From Leptolyngbya sp. Cla-17 (GTDB taxonomy: Bacteria > Cyanobacteriota > Cyanobacteriia > Leptolyngbyales > Leptolyngbyaceae): a DNA stretch of 64,000 nucleotides. Where the stretch lies: positions 1,773,367-1,837,366 of the forward strand of contig NZ_JAEVYN010000002.1 in the NCBI RefSeq assembly GCF_016807185.1. Direction: 5' to 3'. The position numbers were made by a program, and so were the translations under genes. The notes beneath the pieces are model-generated. The model ran no database searches and had not been told where the DNA came from. It worked only from the letters and a program-made list of their open reading frames with translations. Below are positions 50,501 through 59,070 of this stretch, piece by piece; the stretch's first letter is position 1, and each line of letters opens with the position of its first letter.

Positions 50501-52785
50501 AACTATTGCAAACCTTAGGAGATGGACAAAGCGAGATCACCCATCTAACCCTCAGCCCCGATGGTGATTGGCTAGCTGTTGCTACCCGTGATTCCGCAAA
50601 GCGGATCTCTCAAGGAAATCGCTCCCTCCGCGTTTGGCAAATCAGTAGCGGCAAACTTCATCTCAACCTGTTTCAACCTGCCGACGTTCACAGTATCGAC
50701 TTCAGCCCCGATGGGAAATTTTTAGCAATTGCTAGCGGTACCACGGCAACTCTGTGGCAAGTACAAACAGGGCAGCAGAAGTATCAGCTATCTCATGCAA
50801 CAACAGTAAACCAGGCTGTATTTTCACCCGATGGCACTCTGATTGCAACCGCCGCCGAGGATGGCACGCGACTATGGCAAGTGAAGAGAGACAAGCTGCG
50901 TCAAACCCTGACTTCATCGCTGCTAGATAACAACCATCTTGCTCAACCATCCTCAACCACCCAAGTTGCATTTAGCCCCAACGGACAAACTCTGGCATCG
51001 GTTAAAACGAACGGTCAAGTGCAAGTGTGGGGGTTGAAATCGGGACAAGGACAAGGGCAAATTCAATCAGGATCGCAGTGGCATACGGCAGTTAGAACAG
51101 ACCTAACCCGCAAGGACCCGCAGAAAGTGGCGATCGCCTTTAGCCCAAACAATCAACAGATTGCGATCTCCACCTCAACCAGCGATCGCGAATCTTCCAC
51201 TATTGCGATTCGCGAATTATCCACAGGACATGAAGTTAGCCTGTTTCAGGAACGTTCCCACACGATTAATGTCGTTCAGTTTAGCTCGGATGGTTCATCC
51301 ATTATGAGCGCCAATGCCGACGGCTCTGTTCGCTTTTGGACAGTGGATATAGATGGAGAATTGCCCACACTGGAAACCGTGGCAGAACCCATGCAATGGT
51401 CGGCTTTCCAGCCATCTGTCATTCAGACACCTTCTACAGCTCATTCATCATTGCAAGCTAGTCGCCCTCCGGTGAAGACGGCTGCGAAAGATTTGCCAAG
51501 TGGCATGGTCGCGATCTCCCCCAACGGCAATTGGCAACAGTGGGAACTGATCAAGCAGCCGTTTTCACCCAGTCCTAACAACCACACTTGCCAGACGAAA
51601 GGTGCTACTCGATTTTCTGCATCTTGTGCCAAAAAAACGTTCCAGGAAGTAATAAACAACGTTGGTAATGAATTTTTTGCCCTTGGCAGTAAGTTATACA
51701 AACGTTGGCAACCTTTGTCTTCTGAGACACCCGCTATTCAATCTTTGCCAGGTGCTTCAATCACACAGCAACCTCTCAATCACGTTGTGACAATGATCAA
51801 ATCAACGCCTGCAAACATGAACCTAGTTAAGCAAATCACCAATGGTGCCAAACTTACGAGTACAGCCTTCAACGCGGATCATACTCTCTTGGCGATCGCA
51901 GATGATAGGGGCACTGTTGAGCTTTTGCAAGTCGCTACAAACCAAGCACTTACTCCTTGGCGCTCGTTGCAGGCTCCCATTACTACCACTCAACCTTCAA
52001 CGAAAAAAAGCAACAGCAGTAGCTCTAGCGTTGTCCGTCAACTTGCCTTTAGCCCCGATGGACTCAAACTTGTAGGAACTGGAACAGATCGAGCCGTACG
52101 AGTTTGGAATGTGTCCACTGGAAAACTTCTCCATCGCCTCTCTGGACACAAAGGGTTTATCGAGCAAGCCCAATTTAGCCCCGATGGGCAACAGATTATC
52201 AGCGCGAGTTGGGATCGCACCATTCGCATTTGGGATAGCGCTACAGGGAGCCTATTGACGACCTTTTCTCATAATGATGCGGTTACCAGTGTTCAGTACA
52301 GCCCTGATGGACAGCGCCTTGCCATCACTAGCTTGGATGGAACGGCTCAAGTGCTAGATTCTCAGACTGGAACGGTGCGCGTGATCATGGCAGGTCATCG
52401 GGGAGCTGTACTAGATGCGAATTTCAGCCCCGATGGACAGGTTCTTGTGACCGCCAGTGCAGATGGTACAGCGCGATTGTGGGATGTAAATACTGGCACC
52501 GAAAAAAGTTTGCTACGCCCTTTCAAAGCCACGGAGAAAACTGACCCAATCAAGCGTGCTTTTTTTAGCTCCGATGGACAATATGTTGCGACTTTGAATG
52601 AGAATGGCAAGCTGCGGTTATGGACTGTCCATTGGCAGAGCTTGTTGGAACTTGCCCGCGATCGCAGCTTGCGCCAGCTAACACCTGAAGAATGCCTACG
52701 CTATTTGCGCCTTATTCCCAATGCTTGTCCTAGTTTGCCGCTCAATTCAATCAGTCATGCTAGCGATGATAAAAAAGGATTCTAA
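47566..52785 (+). CDS. Caspase-STAND NTPase-double WD40 propeller protein
   Basis: A 1739-residue protein, probably a regulated protease of the orthocaspase/STAND type. Residues 1-240 are a caspase (C14) domain with catalytic His92 (FYFSGHGLQ) and Cys143 (LLDCCHSGE). CPYRGLEPFQEGHAEYFFGR opens an nSTAND1 ATPase (about 255-760) with Walker A VVGASGSGKSS (G295-S302), Walker B FVLIIDQFEE (about 388-397), the PGELPLLQYTLLELW and DIAHEALIRNW signatures. One membrane helix (about 795-815) and 14-15 WD40 blades follow (about 870-1720), interrupted by a non-WD segment (about 1290-1400), consistent with two propellers. In the model for this architecture, ligand sensing by the propeller triggers oligomerisation and protease activation in cell death or phage defence; that is inference. 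Confidence 0.93.
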   Translation: MSRDALIVGVSSYQFLPSLNAPAHDAEAIAQQIETYGDFRVARLPEIVQAEKLRIGTKTLVTLTELETALVKLFKPKGNNISQTALFYFSGHGLQKEAGIREGYLATSDANPNANFHGLSLFWLRRLLQESPVRQRIVLLDCCHSGEILNFLEADPGAKSGTDRLFMAASRDYEAAYESLTGEYSVFTKALLEGLDPRRLTSGTITNYALTDWVSTTLKGESQQPLFENSGSEIILTRCQESLTTIQSSPSPEICPYRGLEPFQEGHAEYFFGREPLTDELLNKLRTGNFLAVVGASGSGKSSLVRAGLVHKLQRGQTLSGSNHWQIRLITPTEQPFKSLANAFINPAETVIDRAEQLRRAEMILQDGAGLTQLVKASLVSAPTKNARFVLIIDQFEEVFTLCQGAHADRDRHRLFNCLLTALKDTDNQFSVVIALRADFFSKCAQYQGLAEQIEHNLVMVTPLSYDQIKASILKPAEKVGLQCDPNLVYNMLLDIVGAPGELPLLQYTLLELWHRRWQNPDGGASRLTLDAYTELGGVRGTLQKRADEIFYSFTAEEQQVARRIFIALTQLGEGTEDTRRRVLKSELVSSHFSTELVEGVLEKLVISKLVVTNQVVPTNGYQQQIDQRLANVSTALRIAQVLRSKPRQVVPSHALRDENATESHSFQAGCTLNVERLSHVSDLETLELLPGETCQETVDIAHEALIRNWSLLRTWLDENREMLRRQRRIERTAREWYGTQQSRSLEYLLQGSHLVDAEDFLNVYPHELSSLAQRYVSISREESYRSHREMRLLQITIPCALLMALGVTFNQYRVALTNEKEKDYQLQVATSRQWSAIAQSILQEPDSDPTPALLISRLAAERGHTYEAEASLRAALQKLRLQAILQADKYSIQQIAVSPNQQILATLDAVGTVRLWALKTQTVEQVWQIEVPKPASTGIADNKESPSMVKGTIAFTSDGKLVTSSLVGIQIWSAETGKLLQTLGDGQSEITHLTLSPDGDWLAVATRDSAKRISQGNRSLRVWQISSGKLHLNLFQPADVHSIDFSPDGKFLAIASGTTATLWQVQTGQQKYQLSHATTVNQAVFSPDGTLIATAAEDGTRLWQVKRDKLRQTLTSSLLDNNHLAQPSSTTQVAFSPNGQTLASVKTNGQVQVWGLKSGQGQGQIQSGSQWHTAVRTDLTRKDPQKVAIAFSPNNQQIAISTSTSDRESSTIAIRELSTGHEVSLFQERSHTINVVQFSSDGSSIMSANADGSVRFWTVDIDGELPTLETVAEPMQWSAFQPSVIQTPSTAHSSLQASRPPVKTAAKDLPSGMVAISPNGNWQQWELIKQPFSPSPNNHTCQTKGATRFSASCAKKTFQEVINNVGNEFFALGSKLYKRWQPLSSETPAIQSLPGASITQQPLNHVVTMIKSTPANMNLVKQITNGAKLTSTAFNADHTLLAIADDRGTVELLQVATNQALTPWRSLQAPITTTQPSTKKSNSSSSSVVRQLAFSPDGLKLVGTGTDRAVRVWNVSTGKLLHRLSGHKGFIEQAQFSPDGQQIISASWDRTIRIWDSATGSLLTTFSHNDAVTSVQYSPDGQRLAITSLDGTAQVLDSQTGTVRVIMAGHRGAVLDANFSPDGQVLVTASADGTARLWDVNTGTEKSLLRPFKATEKTDPIKRAFFSSDGQYVATLNENGKLRLWTVHWQSLLELARDRSLRQLTPEECLRYLRLIPNACPSLPLNSISHASDDKKGF

Positions 52786-52791
52786 TTTGCA

Positions 52792-53592
52792 TTAGTTACC
52801 AGCATCTTTTGACAACCCTGGTTTTCCTTCGCGAAATTCACCCGTGTACCGCTTGCCATTGGCATAAACGACCGTTCCGCGACCATTAGGGCGACCGTTA
52901 TACAGTTCACCTGTATAGGATTGGAACGTACTTTCCTTCGGAAAGGAGCAGGTGCCTTTTCCGCTCAAGGTGTTGTTGTAAAAAACACCGTTACAAGTAG
53001 TGCCGTCGGCATTTGTGACAACACCTTTGCCGTTAATCACACCTAAATAAAACTGCCCACTATAAGAGTAGGCAGTTCTTCCTTCTTTAAAGAAGGAAAA
53101 TTTGCCAATTCCATGGGGTTGTCCGCCTGCAAATTGCCCAACATAGCGATCTCCATTGGCAAAACTGTAAGTGCCACGACCATGAAACTCTCCATTCCGA
53201 AAAGTTCCTTCATAGCGACGATTATCAGCTACTGCTAAAAAGACTCCTCTACCATTGGGTCGTCCATTTTTCATTTGCCCCTGATAGCGATCGTCAGTTT
53301 CATAAACAAGCGTGCCATTTCCAGCAAAGGTTTTATTCCGAATTTGTCCTCGATAGTACTTATACGGTGCGCCAACATCTTTATTAGATTGATTAACACA
53401 AATACCTTGACCACTATTTCCCTGAAATTGCCCTTCACATCGCCAAGTATTGTCATCCGCATCTTTTAGTTCGAGATAGCCATACTTTGCATACGCTGGC
53501 GTAACGCTGCTAAGTCCAAGCAAAGTACTGACTACTGCTAAAGTCATCCCATGATGAAAGGCGTGAATATATAGGTTCGAGCGACTTCTCAT
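52792..53592 (-). CDS. Secreted MORN-repeat protein
   Basis: A 266-residue exported protein. A signal peptide (about 15-35, ending TPAYAK) is followed by an N-terminal domain with Cys (WRCEGQFQGNSGQGICVN) and about eight MORN repeats, e.g. RYQGQMKNGRPNGRGVF, RYEGTFRNGEFHGRGTYSF, YTGELYNGRPNGRGTVVY. MORN repeats form elongated beta sheets in membrane or protein contacts. It converges on the caspase-STAND gene with a six-base gap; whether they work together is unknown. Confidence 0.87.
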   Translation of the reverse strand: MRSRSNLYIHAFHHGMTLAVVSTLLGLSSVTPAYAKYGYLELKDADDNTWRCEGQFQGNSGQGICVNQSNKDVGAPYKYYRGQIRNKTFAGNGTLVYETDDRYQGQMKNGRPNGRGVFLAVADNRRYEGTFRNGEFHGRGTYSFANGDRYVGQFAGGQPHGIGKFSFFKEGRTAYSYSGQFYLGVINGKGVVTNADGTTCNGVFYNNTLSGKGTCSFPKESTFQSYTGELYNGRPNGRGTVVYANGKRYTGEFREGKPGLSKDAGN

Positions 53593-54088
53593 TTTGCCTC
53601 CTCAAAATTTTGTCAAGAACAGTTTGCCCAGATCAAAAGGGTTTAGCTAATTTATCCAATAACATTTCAAACACAAACCGTCTATTTAATAAGAATACGA
53701 AACTGTCTTCTCAACTGCAATCATTCTGCCCAAGTTGGCAAAAATTACTCTCCTTAAAAGCAGAAAGCTGTTTATATGAGCCGCTCAAAATCAACGTAAG
53801 AAGTATTTATTTCAAGGGCTCTCATCTCGACCAAAACACTACTTTGTGGGAGAACTAACTTAAGTTTTACTAAAAATAAGCACTAACTTATTCATAAGTA
53901 GCTGATTCAGGTCTTTTGTCATGTGATGCAAACGGATGCTTTTTTGCTCGGCAGCCTATTTGCAAGGCACTAATTAAGAAACGATTACTACTTCCAAAGT
54001 GAAGAATCTTACTGACAAAACTTATGATTTTCGACAGATGAATCTGATTAGAGTTATCTTGGAATTAAAGCAGTTAGAGGATGAAATC
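53593..54088. other. Gene-free region upstream of the Pro-rich lipoprotein
   Basis: 496 bases with no credible gene; the frame is open from 53999 into the lipoprotein gene but its first 30 codons do not look translated. The region must hold the promoters of the MORN gene and of the lipoprotein. Confidence 0.5.
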
Positions 54089-54964
54089 ATGGGTTTGCAA
54101 AGACTAGTTGCATTGATTGGGGCAATGACAGTTGCGATCGCTGGTTGTAGCTCCGAAGACACTACTACCCCTACGGCTAGCACCCCATCCCCTACTCCTG
54201 CTGCGACTCCAATCCCTCAAACTGCCCTTGCTCCTGCTGCTCAACCGCTGGTCGTTCAAAAAAAGCAAAGCACTCGCGCAGTAGCAGGACTGATTCAACC
54301 CACTAATGCTGAAGAACGCGCAAAGCAGATTGAATCCGAAATCAGAAATAACGCAACTAAAAACCCATTTGTCGGCCTTCCTCCCGCACTACCCAGACCG
54401 ACAAGTAATCCTTCACGACCAGTTCCCACTATTGCAGAACTTCCCAAAACAGGTGCAGCAGTTCCCAAGACAGGCGCTTCCAGACCAGGAACACGACCCG
54501 CAAGACCAACCAGTAGCAGGGCAAATAGCCCGACTGCAAATAGCCCGATCGCAAGTGGACCTTTAATTCCCCCTATCTCTTTAGGAGAGAATCCTACCCT
54601 TCCAAAAGCTCAAGACGCTCCACTAGGCTTTAATGTGCCTCCGGTTCTTCCTCCTCCTCCTGCGGCTCCTGTGCCACCTTCAACTACCACTGCAAGCGCT
54701 GTCGAAATAACGGGAGTTGTGTTTGTCGGCAACTCTCCTCAGGCAATTGTCATAGCGCCTGGTGACCCAGGAAGTCGGTATGTTGGTGTTGGACAGCGGA
54801 TTTCTGGTGGAAGAGTGCTGATAAAACGAATTGAAATGGGTGCGGGTTCTATTCCCGTTGTCATTCTGGAAGAGAACGGTGTAGAAGTTGCCAAAAGTGT
54901 GGGTGAAAGATCCACAGCCCCCGCAAATCAAGCGAGTCAACAAATAAACCGACTACGGTCTTGA
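54089..54964 (+). CDS. Pro-rich lipoprotein with PilP/GspC-like C-terminal domain
   Basis: A 291-residue lipoprotein. MGLQRLVALIGAMTVAIAGC ends in lipobox AIAGC. A Pro/Ala/Thr linker (about 25-210) leads to a C-terminal domain ITGVVFVGNSPQAIVIAP, YVGVGQRISGGRVLIKRIE, VVILEENGVEVAKSVG that resembles the small beta domain of PilP/GspC proteins, which dock secretin or inner-membrane complexes. A role in pilus or envelope assembly is plausible but unproven. ATG 54089 is chosen because the signal and lipobox start there. Confidence 0.75.
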   Translation: MGLQRLVALIGAMTVAIAGCSSEDTTTPTASTPSPTPAATPIPQTALAPAAQPLVVQKKQSTRAVAGLIQPTNAEERAKQIESEIRNNATKNPFVGLPPALPRPTSNPSRPVPTIAELPKTGAAVPKTGASRPGTRPARPTSSRANSPTANSPIASGPLIPPISLGENPTLPKAQDAPLGFNVPPVLPPPPAAPVPPSTTTASAVEITGVVFVGNSPQAIVIAPGDPGSRYVGVGQRISGGRVLIKRIEMGAGSIPVVILEENGVEVAKSVGERSTAPANQASQQINRLRS

Positions 54965-55115
54965 AAATGTTCGATTCCCAGCTTCCTAAATAGCTTCAGA
55001 GTTATCCAATCCGGACAATAGGGCTGCCCTCAAGTAAATGTGATTTAAGCGTTCGCTCAGATATTAATCGGGCACTCTAAATCTAATTACGTTATTTGAG
55101 AGGGGGATGGAAGCT

Positions 55116-55673
55116 ATGCAAAAAATCCAATGTTGGGTTATTGGAGGAATGGTTTCAGTTGCTTCACTGGCTTTATCTAATGCAGTTGGGGCGATTCCAA
55201 TGCAGTTAGATTATTTCTGCTATCAACAGCAAATGACAGGACGAGTTAAAGATTTAACCGGAGTCTGCCAATCAAGTCAGCGCACCAATAGTGCTAGTGC
55301 GACGACTCAAATGGGAACTCCGATCCAAAAAAACGCATCCTCTTCAGCAATGCCTAGCAGTGGTAAGCCAAATGGGGGCAAAAAACTAGTTTCTGTGGAA
55401 TCTGGTGCTAAGCGTGTTCTGGAGTTTTCAGATCTCAATTATGAGGATGGTGTCTTAGTCGGTTTTGCTAGAAACAAGACAGGTAAACAGATTGGAGAAG
55501 TTTCTATTAATTACGTCGTTTTAGAAAGAGAGTCTGAAACGAAATGGAAGCCTGTTTACAGTGGTTCAGCTAGAACCCAAGCAAATTCGCTAAAAGCCGG
55601 AGAAAAAACGACCTTTACAGCGATTCCTCGAACAAATGGAGACAAAATTGTGATTATGAAGGCTGAATTTTAA
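55116..55673 (+). CDS. Secreted protein with FxLYD-like domain
   Basis: A 185-residue exported protein. A signal peptide (about 5-28, ending AVGA) is followed by DYFCYQQQMTGRVKDLTGVC (two Cys), a Ser/Ala linker and a C-terminal domain with VLEFSDLNYEDGVLVGFARN and VSINYVVLERESE, an FxLYD-like fold. ATG 55116 is chosen because GAGAGGGGG ends nine bases upstream; the alternative ATG 55107 abuts it. Function unknown. Confidence 0.7.
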   Translation: MQKIQCWVIGGMVSVASLALSNAVGAIPMQLDYFCYQQQMTGRVKDLTGVCQSSQRTNSASATTQMGTPIQKNASSSAMPSSGKPNGGKKLVSVESGAKRVLEFSDLNYEDGVLVGFARNKTGKQIGEVSINYVVLERESETKWKPVYSGSARTQANSLKAGEKTTFTAIPRTNGDKIVIMKAEF

Positions 55674-55787
55674 ATCACACCTTAAATCATAGTTAACTAG
55701 TTTGCATTCTTCCTTACAGTTTGTGTGTGGCAATAGATGCCTCAATCATGTCAGGATTGAGAGAGTTGCTATGTCATGAGAATTTAG

Positions 55788-56690
55788 GTGCAAACATTAA
55801 CATCTCCTTTACCATTTTTGGGGGCAGAGGTTGCAGCAGATTACGATGCTGCCAAAGTGATTATTCTGCCAATTCCATTTGAGGCGACTACGACCTATCG
55901 GCGCGGCTGTGAAAATGGACCCGCAGCCATTTTGGATGCGTCTCAGCAAGTGGAATATTATGATGACGACTACGATCGCGAACTGTGGACAGTTGGCATT
56001 TATACCCATGATGCGATCGCCGACACCCGCAATCATGCTCTGATGCCATCAGAAGAAATGCTGAGAGTGACTCAGGCAACCGTGAGCAAGCTCCTTGCGG
56101 ATCATAAGTTTGTCATTTCCCTAGGTGGTGAACACAGCATCACTACAGGAATTGTGGAAGCATACCGACAGGCAAATCCTGAAGAGCCGTTCACTGTAGT
56201 GCAAATTGATGCCCATGGCGACCTGAGACATGAATACGAAGGCTCCATTCACAACCACGCTTGCATCATGCGTCGGGTTGTGGATATGGGTTTGCCAACT
56301 GTGCAAATTGGCATTCGCAGTCTTTGTAAAGAAGAAGCTGACCTGATTCGTGAAAAGCAGTTAACGGTGATTCGAGCGCGGGAGATTGCACTCCAACCTG
56401 ACTGGATGGAAAGAGCATGGGCGGGCATTCAAACGGAGAAGGTATTTATTACGATTGATTTGGATGGAATTGATCCAACTTTAATGCCAGGCGTGGGGAC
56501 TCCAGAACCAGGCGGTTTACACTGGTTTGGATTGCTCGTGTTTTTGCAACGTGTGTTTGAAACCCACGATGTGATTGGCTGCGATGTCATGGAGTTGGCA
56601 CCAATCGCAGATTCTGTGGTTTCAGAGTTTACGGCTGCTAAATTGGTTTATAAACTGATTGGTTATCAGGCGATCGCCAAAGGCTGGTAA
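55788..56690 (+). CDS. speB: Agmatinase/arginase-family ureohydrolase
   Basis: A Mn-dependent ureohydrolase. The metal ligands are His116 (SLGGEHSIT), Asp141, His143 and Asp145 (QIDAHGDLR), and the DxD of TIDLDGIDP near residue 224. GVGTPEPGGLHW is the conserved loop. Length (300) fits agmatinase SpeB and the shorter cyanobacterial ureohydrolases; guanidine hydrolase cannot be ruled out by sight. Start GTG 55788. The next gene begins 28 bases downstream. Confidence 0.85.
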   Translation: MQTLTSPLPFLGAEVAADYDAAKVIILPIPFEATTTYRRGCENGPAAILDASQQVEYYDDDYDRELWTVGIYTHDAIADTRNHALMPSEEMLRVTQATVSKLLADHKFVISLGGEHSITTGIVEAYRQANPEEPFTVVQIDAHGDLRHEYEGSIHNHACIMRRVVDMGLPTVQIGIRSLCKEEADLIREKQLTVIRAREIALQPDWMERAWAGIQTEKVFITIDLDGIDPTLMPGVGTPEPGGLHWFGLLVFLQRVFETHDVIGCDVMELAPIADSVVSEFTAAKLVYKLIGYQAIAKGW

Positions 56691-56718
56691 TCTTTCATTC
56701 ATTCACAGGGGCAACGTT

Positions 56719-57264
56719 ATGGAGAAAATGGGAACCGCGATCGGAGGCTATGCACCAGACTTTGAGTTGCCAGGTGCCGATGAGGCTGTACACCACTTAT
56801 CTCGATACTTAGAGCGGTTTCAGGCAGTCGGGGTGGTGTTCATGTGCAACCACTGTCCCTATGTTCACATGTATTTAGATCGACTGAAGCAACTGCAAGC
56901 TGATTTTGCGGACCAAGGATTTACCCTGATCGGGATTAATCCAAATGATGCCGAACGCTATCCAGATGACAGTTTTGACAATATGAAGGCATTTGTGACA
57001 AACAATGGGTTGAACTTCCCCTATTTACGGGATGTTACCCAGGATGTCGCTCACAGCTTTGGGGCAGAAAAAACTCCTCATGTTTTTCTACTTAATCGTG
57101 ATGGCATTCTTTGCTACAGCGGACGCCTGGACGATAATGCTGAAGAGGCTGGTAGTGTAAGGGTCACCTACTTTCGGGATGCGATCGCTCAAACGCTCAG
57201 CGGTGCTCCAGTCAAGCCCACTTCAACGTCACCGATTGGCTGTTCGGTCAAATGGCGAACCTGA
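56719..57264 (+). CDS. Thioredoxin-fold peroxiredoxin-like protein
   Basis: A 181-residue AhpC/TSA-type protein with the motif VVFMCNHCPYVHMYLDRLK, a CxxC (CNHC) in place of the usual peroxidatic T-x-x-C, and TLIGINPNDAERYPDDSF and KTPHVFLLNRDG (cis-Pro). It may be a disulfide reductase or a non-typical peroxidase. ATG 56719 (MEKMGTAIG), 28 bases after speB with GGGGCAA upstream, is preferred to the frame that opens inside speB. Confidence 0.82.
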   Translation: MEKMGTAIGGYAPDFELPGADEAVHHLSRYLERFQAVGVVFMCNHCPYVHMYLDRLKQLQADFADQGFTLIGINPNDAERYPDDSFDNMKAFVTNNGLNFPYLRDVTQDVAHSFGAEKTPHVFLLNRDGILCYSGRLDDNAEEAGSVRVTYFRDAIAQTLSGAPVKPTSTSPIGCSVKWRT

Positions 57265-57379
57265 GGACTGGAATGATCAAGGTAAAAAATTCAATGTAAA
57301 AAATGATCACTGTCAATGGGTGGACGAAGTGATTTTTTAGCGAGTATGTTAAGAAGGTATTTGAGGCAACTGACACCCC

Positions 57380-58108
57380 ATGGGCTTAACTTATCAACGG
57401 ATAGTCTTAAAATTAAGCGGTGAAGCCCTGATGGGCGAACTGTCTTACGGAATCGATCCAGACATTGTGCAGAGTATTGCCGAAGAAATTGCAGATGTCA
57501 CGGCAAACGGGGTGCAAGTTGCCGTTGTAGTCGGTGGCGGCAACATTTTTAGAGGCATTAAAGGTGCAGCAGCCGGGATGGATCGGGCGACCGCTGACTA
57601 TATTGGCATGATCGCAACGGTGATGAATGCCATGACCCTACAAGATGCCTTAGAGCGGATGGAAGTGCCCACTCGTGTACAGACTGCGATCTCAATGCAG
57701 CAAATTGCCGAACCCTACATCCGAAGACGTGCCATTCGTCATCTAGAAAAAGGGCGCATCATTATTTTTGGAGCAGGATCGGGCAATCCTTTCTTTACAA
57801 CTGACACGACCGCAGCCCTACGAGCGGCTGAAATTGGCGCAGATGTGGTATTCAAAGCAACGAAAGTAGATGGCGTATATGATTCAGACCCGCGGACGAA
57901 TCCAAATGCGCGGCGCTATCAAACACTAAACTATGCTCATGTTCTTAACAAAGACTTGCGAGTAATGGACTCTACTGCCATATCCTTATGTAAAGAGAAC
58001 AACATTCCCATCATCGTGTTTGACCTTTCAGTAAAGGGAAACATTCGCAAAGCGGTGATGGGAGATCCAATTGGAACCCTTGTCGGAGGTCTTTGTGAAG
58101 TTAGCTGA
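57380..58108 (+). CDS. pyrH: Uridylate kinase PyrH
   Basis: Phosphorylates UMP to UDP. The 242 residues begin RIVLKLSGEALMG and contain VAVVVGGGNIFRG, GMIATVMNAMTLQDALE, FGAGSGNPFFTTDTTAALRA (nucleotide and UMP binding) and TKVDGVYDSDPR, the amino-acid-kinase fold of bacterial UMP kinase. The stop overlaps the GTG start of frr by 14 bases, the usual pyrH-frr pairing. Confidence 0.96.
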   Translation: MGLTYQRIVLKLSGEALMGELSYGIDPDIVQSIAEEIADVTANGVQVAVVVGGGNIFRGIKGAAAGMDRATADYIGMIATVMNAMTLQDALERMEVPTRVQTAISMQQIAEPYIRRRAIRHLEKGRIIIFGAGSGNPFFTTDTTAALRAAEIGADVVFKATKVDGVYDSDPRTNPNARRYQTLNYAHVLNKDLRVMDSTAISLCKENNIPIIVFDLSVKGNIRKAVMGDPIGTLVGGLCEVS

Positions 58109-58643
58109 AGTTGAAGATCATATGCAAAAGGCGGTTGAGTCAACTCAACGGTCTTTCAATACCATTCGCACAGGGCGCGCTAACCCTTCTCTACTCGATC
58201 GCATTTCAGTGGAATATTACGGATCACCTACCTCATTAAAATCTTTAGCAAACATTAACATTCCCGATGCGAGTACGATTGCTATTCAACCGTTTGATCG
58301 AAGCAGTATTAGCCTGATTGAAAAAGCAATCCAACTCTCGGATTTAGGATTGACTCCAAACAATGATGGTTCTGTGATTCGTCTAAATATTCCACAATTG
58401 ACGAGCGATCGCCGTAAAGAACTGGTTAAGCTTGCCGCTAAGCTTGCAGAGGAAGGCAAAGTCTCCATTCGAAATATCCGCCGTGATGCGATCGAGGCGG
58501 TGCGTAAACAAGAAAAGACGAGCGAAGTTTCAGAGGATGAATCACGCGATCTACAAGATAAGATTCAAAAAATGACCGACAAATTTGTGGCAAGAGTGGA
58601 AGAAGTGCTTGCGGCTAAAGAGAAGGACATTACCACTGTCTAA
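58095..58643 (+). CDS. frr: Ribosome recycling factor
   Basis: Splits the post-termination ribosome together with EF-G. The 182 residues carry STQRSFNTIRTGRANPSLLD, EYYGSPTSLKSLANI, TIAIQPFD, DGSVIRLNIPQLTSDRRKEL and the long-helix VRKQEKTSEVSEDESRDLQD typical of RRF. GTG 58095 is selected because GGAGGT lies at 58085-58090; the frame is open eight codons further upstream inside pyrH. The gene lies inside the pyrH stop, so translation is coupled. Confidence 0.95.
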   Translation: MKLAEVEDHMQKAVESTQRSFNTIRTGRANPSLLDRISVEYYGSPTSLKSLANINIPDASTIAIQPFDRSSISLIEKAIQLSDLGLTPNNDGSVIRLNIPQLTSDRRKELVKLAAKLAEEGKVSIRNIRRDAIEAVRKQEKTSEVSEDESRDLQDKIQKMTDKFVARVEEVLAAKEKDITTV

Positions 58644-58660
58644 GACAGTTTCTAAAATGT

Positions 58661-58731
58661 GTAAGGGCAGGTTTGGTAATTGATTTGTCGGCAGAACCGT
58701 TGAATCTTAGCCAAGCCTGCCCTTACTTTTA
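58661..58731 (+). terminator. Long-loop terminator of pyrH-frr
   Basis: GTAAGGGCAGGTTTGG pairs with CCAAGCCTGCCCTTAC (one mismatch) across a 34-base loop and is followed by TTTTAGTT, 18 bases after the frr stop. Confidence 0.75.
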
Positions 58732-58872
58732 GTTAAATAGTTAAAGCCCTTCTCTTGGGAAAAAGTTGAGTTAAAAGAAAAGTAGTTGCACATGGCGTCG
58801 GCGTCAATTAATGTGACAAGCACGTTCTTTTAAATAAATTTTAATATCAACTATAGAGGACCATGAAATTAC

Positions 58873-59070
58873 TTAAGCAGTCTGAAAATGGCTGAGCGGT
58901 TTCTTTATAACTTCTATGCGTTGCGCGGGGCGAACTACATAAGCGACGTGCATGGGATAACCCTGAGAATAAATGGCATCAATCCGTTTCAAAGCATTTT
59001 CTCGATTTTGGAAGGAGCAAATTGCTTTTTCTTGACCGTTTGGATACCGAATACAGACTTGCCAGTTCAT
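58873..59070 (-). CDS. Small conserved-looking protein (65 residues)
   Basis: ATG 59070 with AGAGGA upstream. The sequence NWQVCIRYPNGQEKAICSFQ followed by NRENALKRIDAIYSQGYPMH is fold-like (strand, turn, helix, strand). No membrane or signal segments. I recall similar tiny proteins in cyanobacteria but no function. It is isolated between frr and the GGR-type gene. Confidence 0.7.
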   Translation of the reverse strand: MNWQVCIRYPNGQEKAICSFQNRENALKRIDAIYSQGYPMHVAYVVRPAQRIEVIKKPLSHFQTA

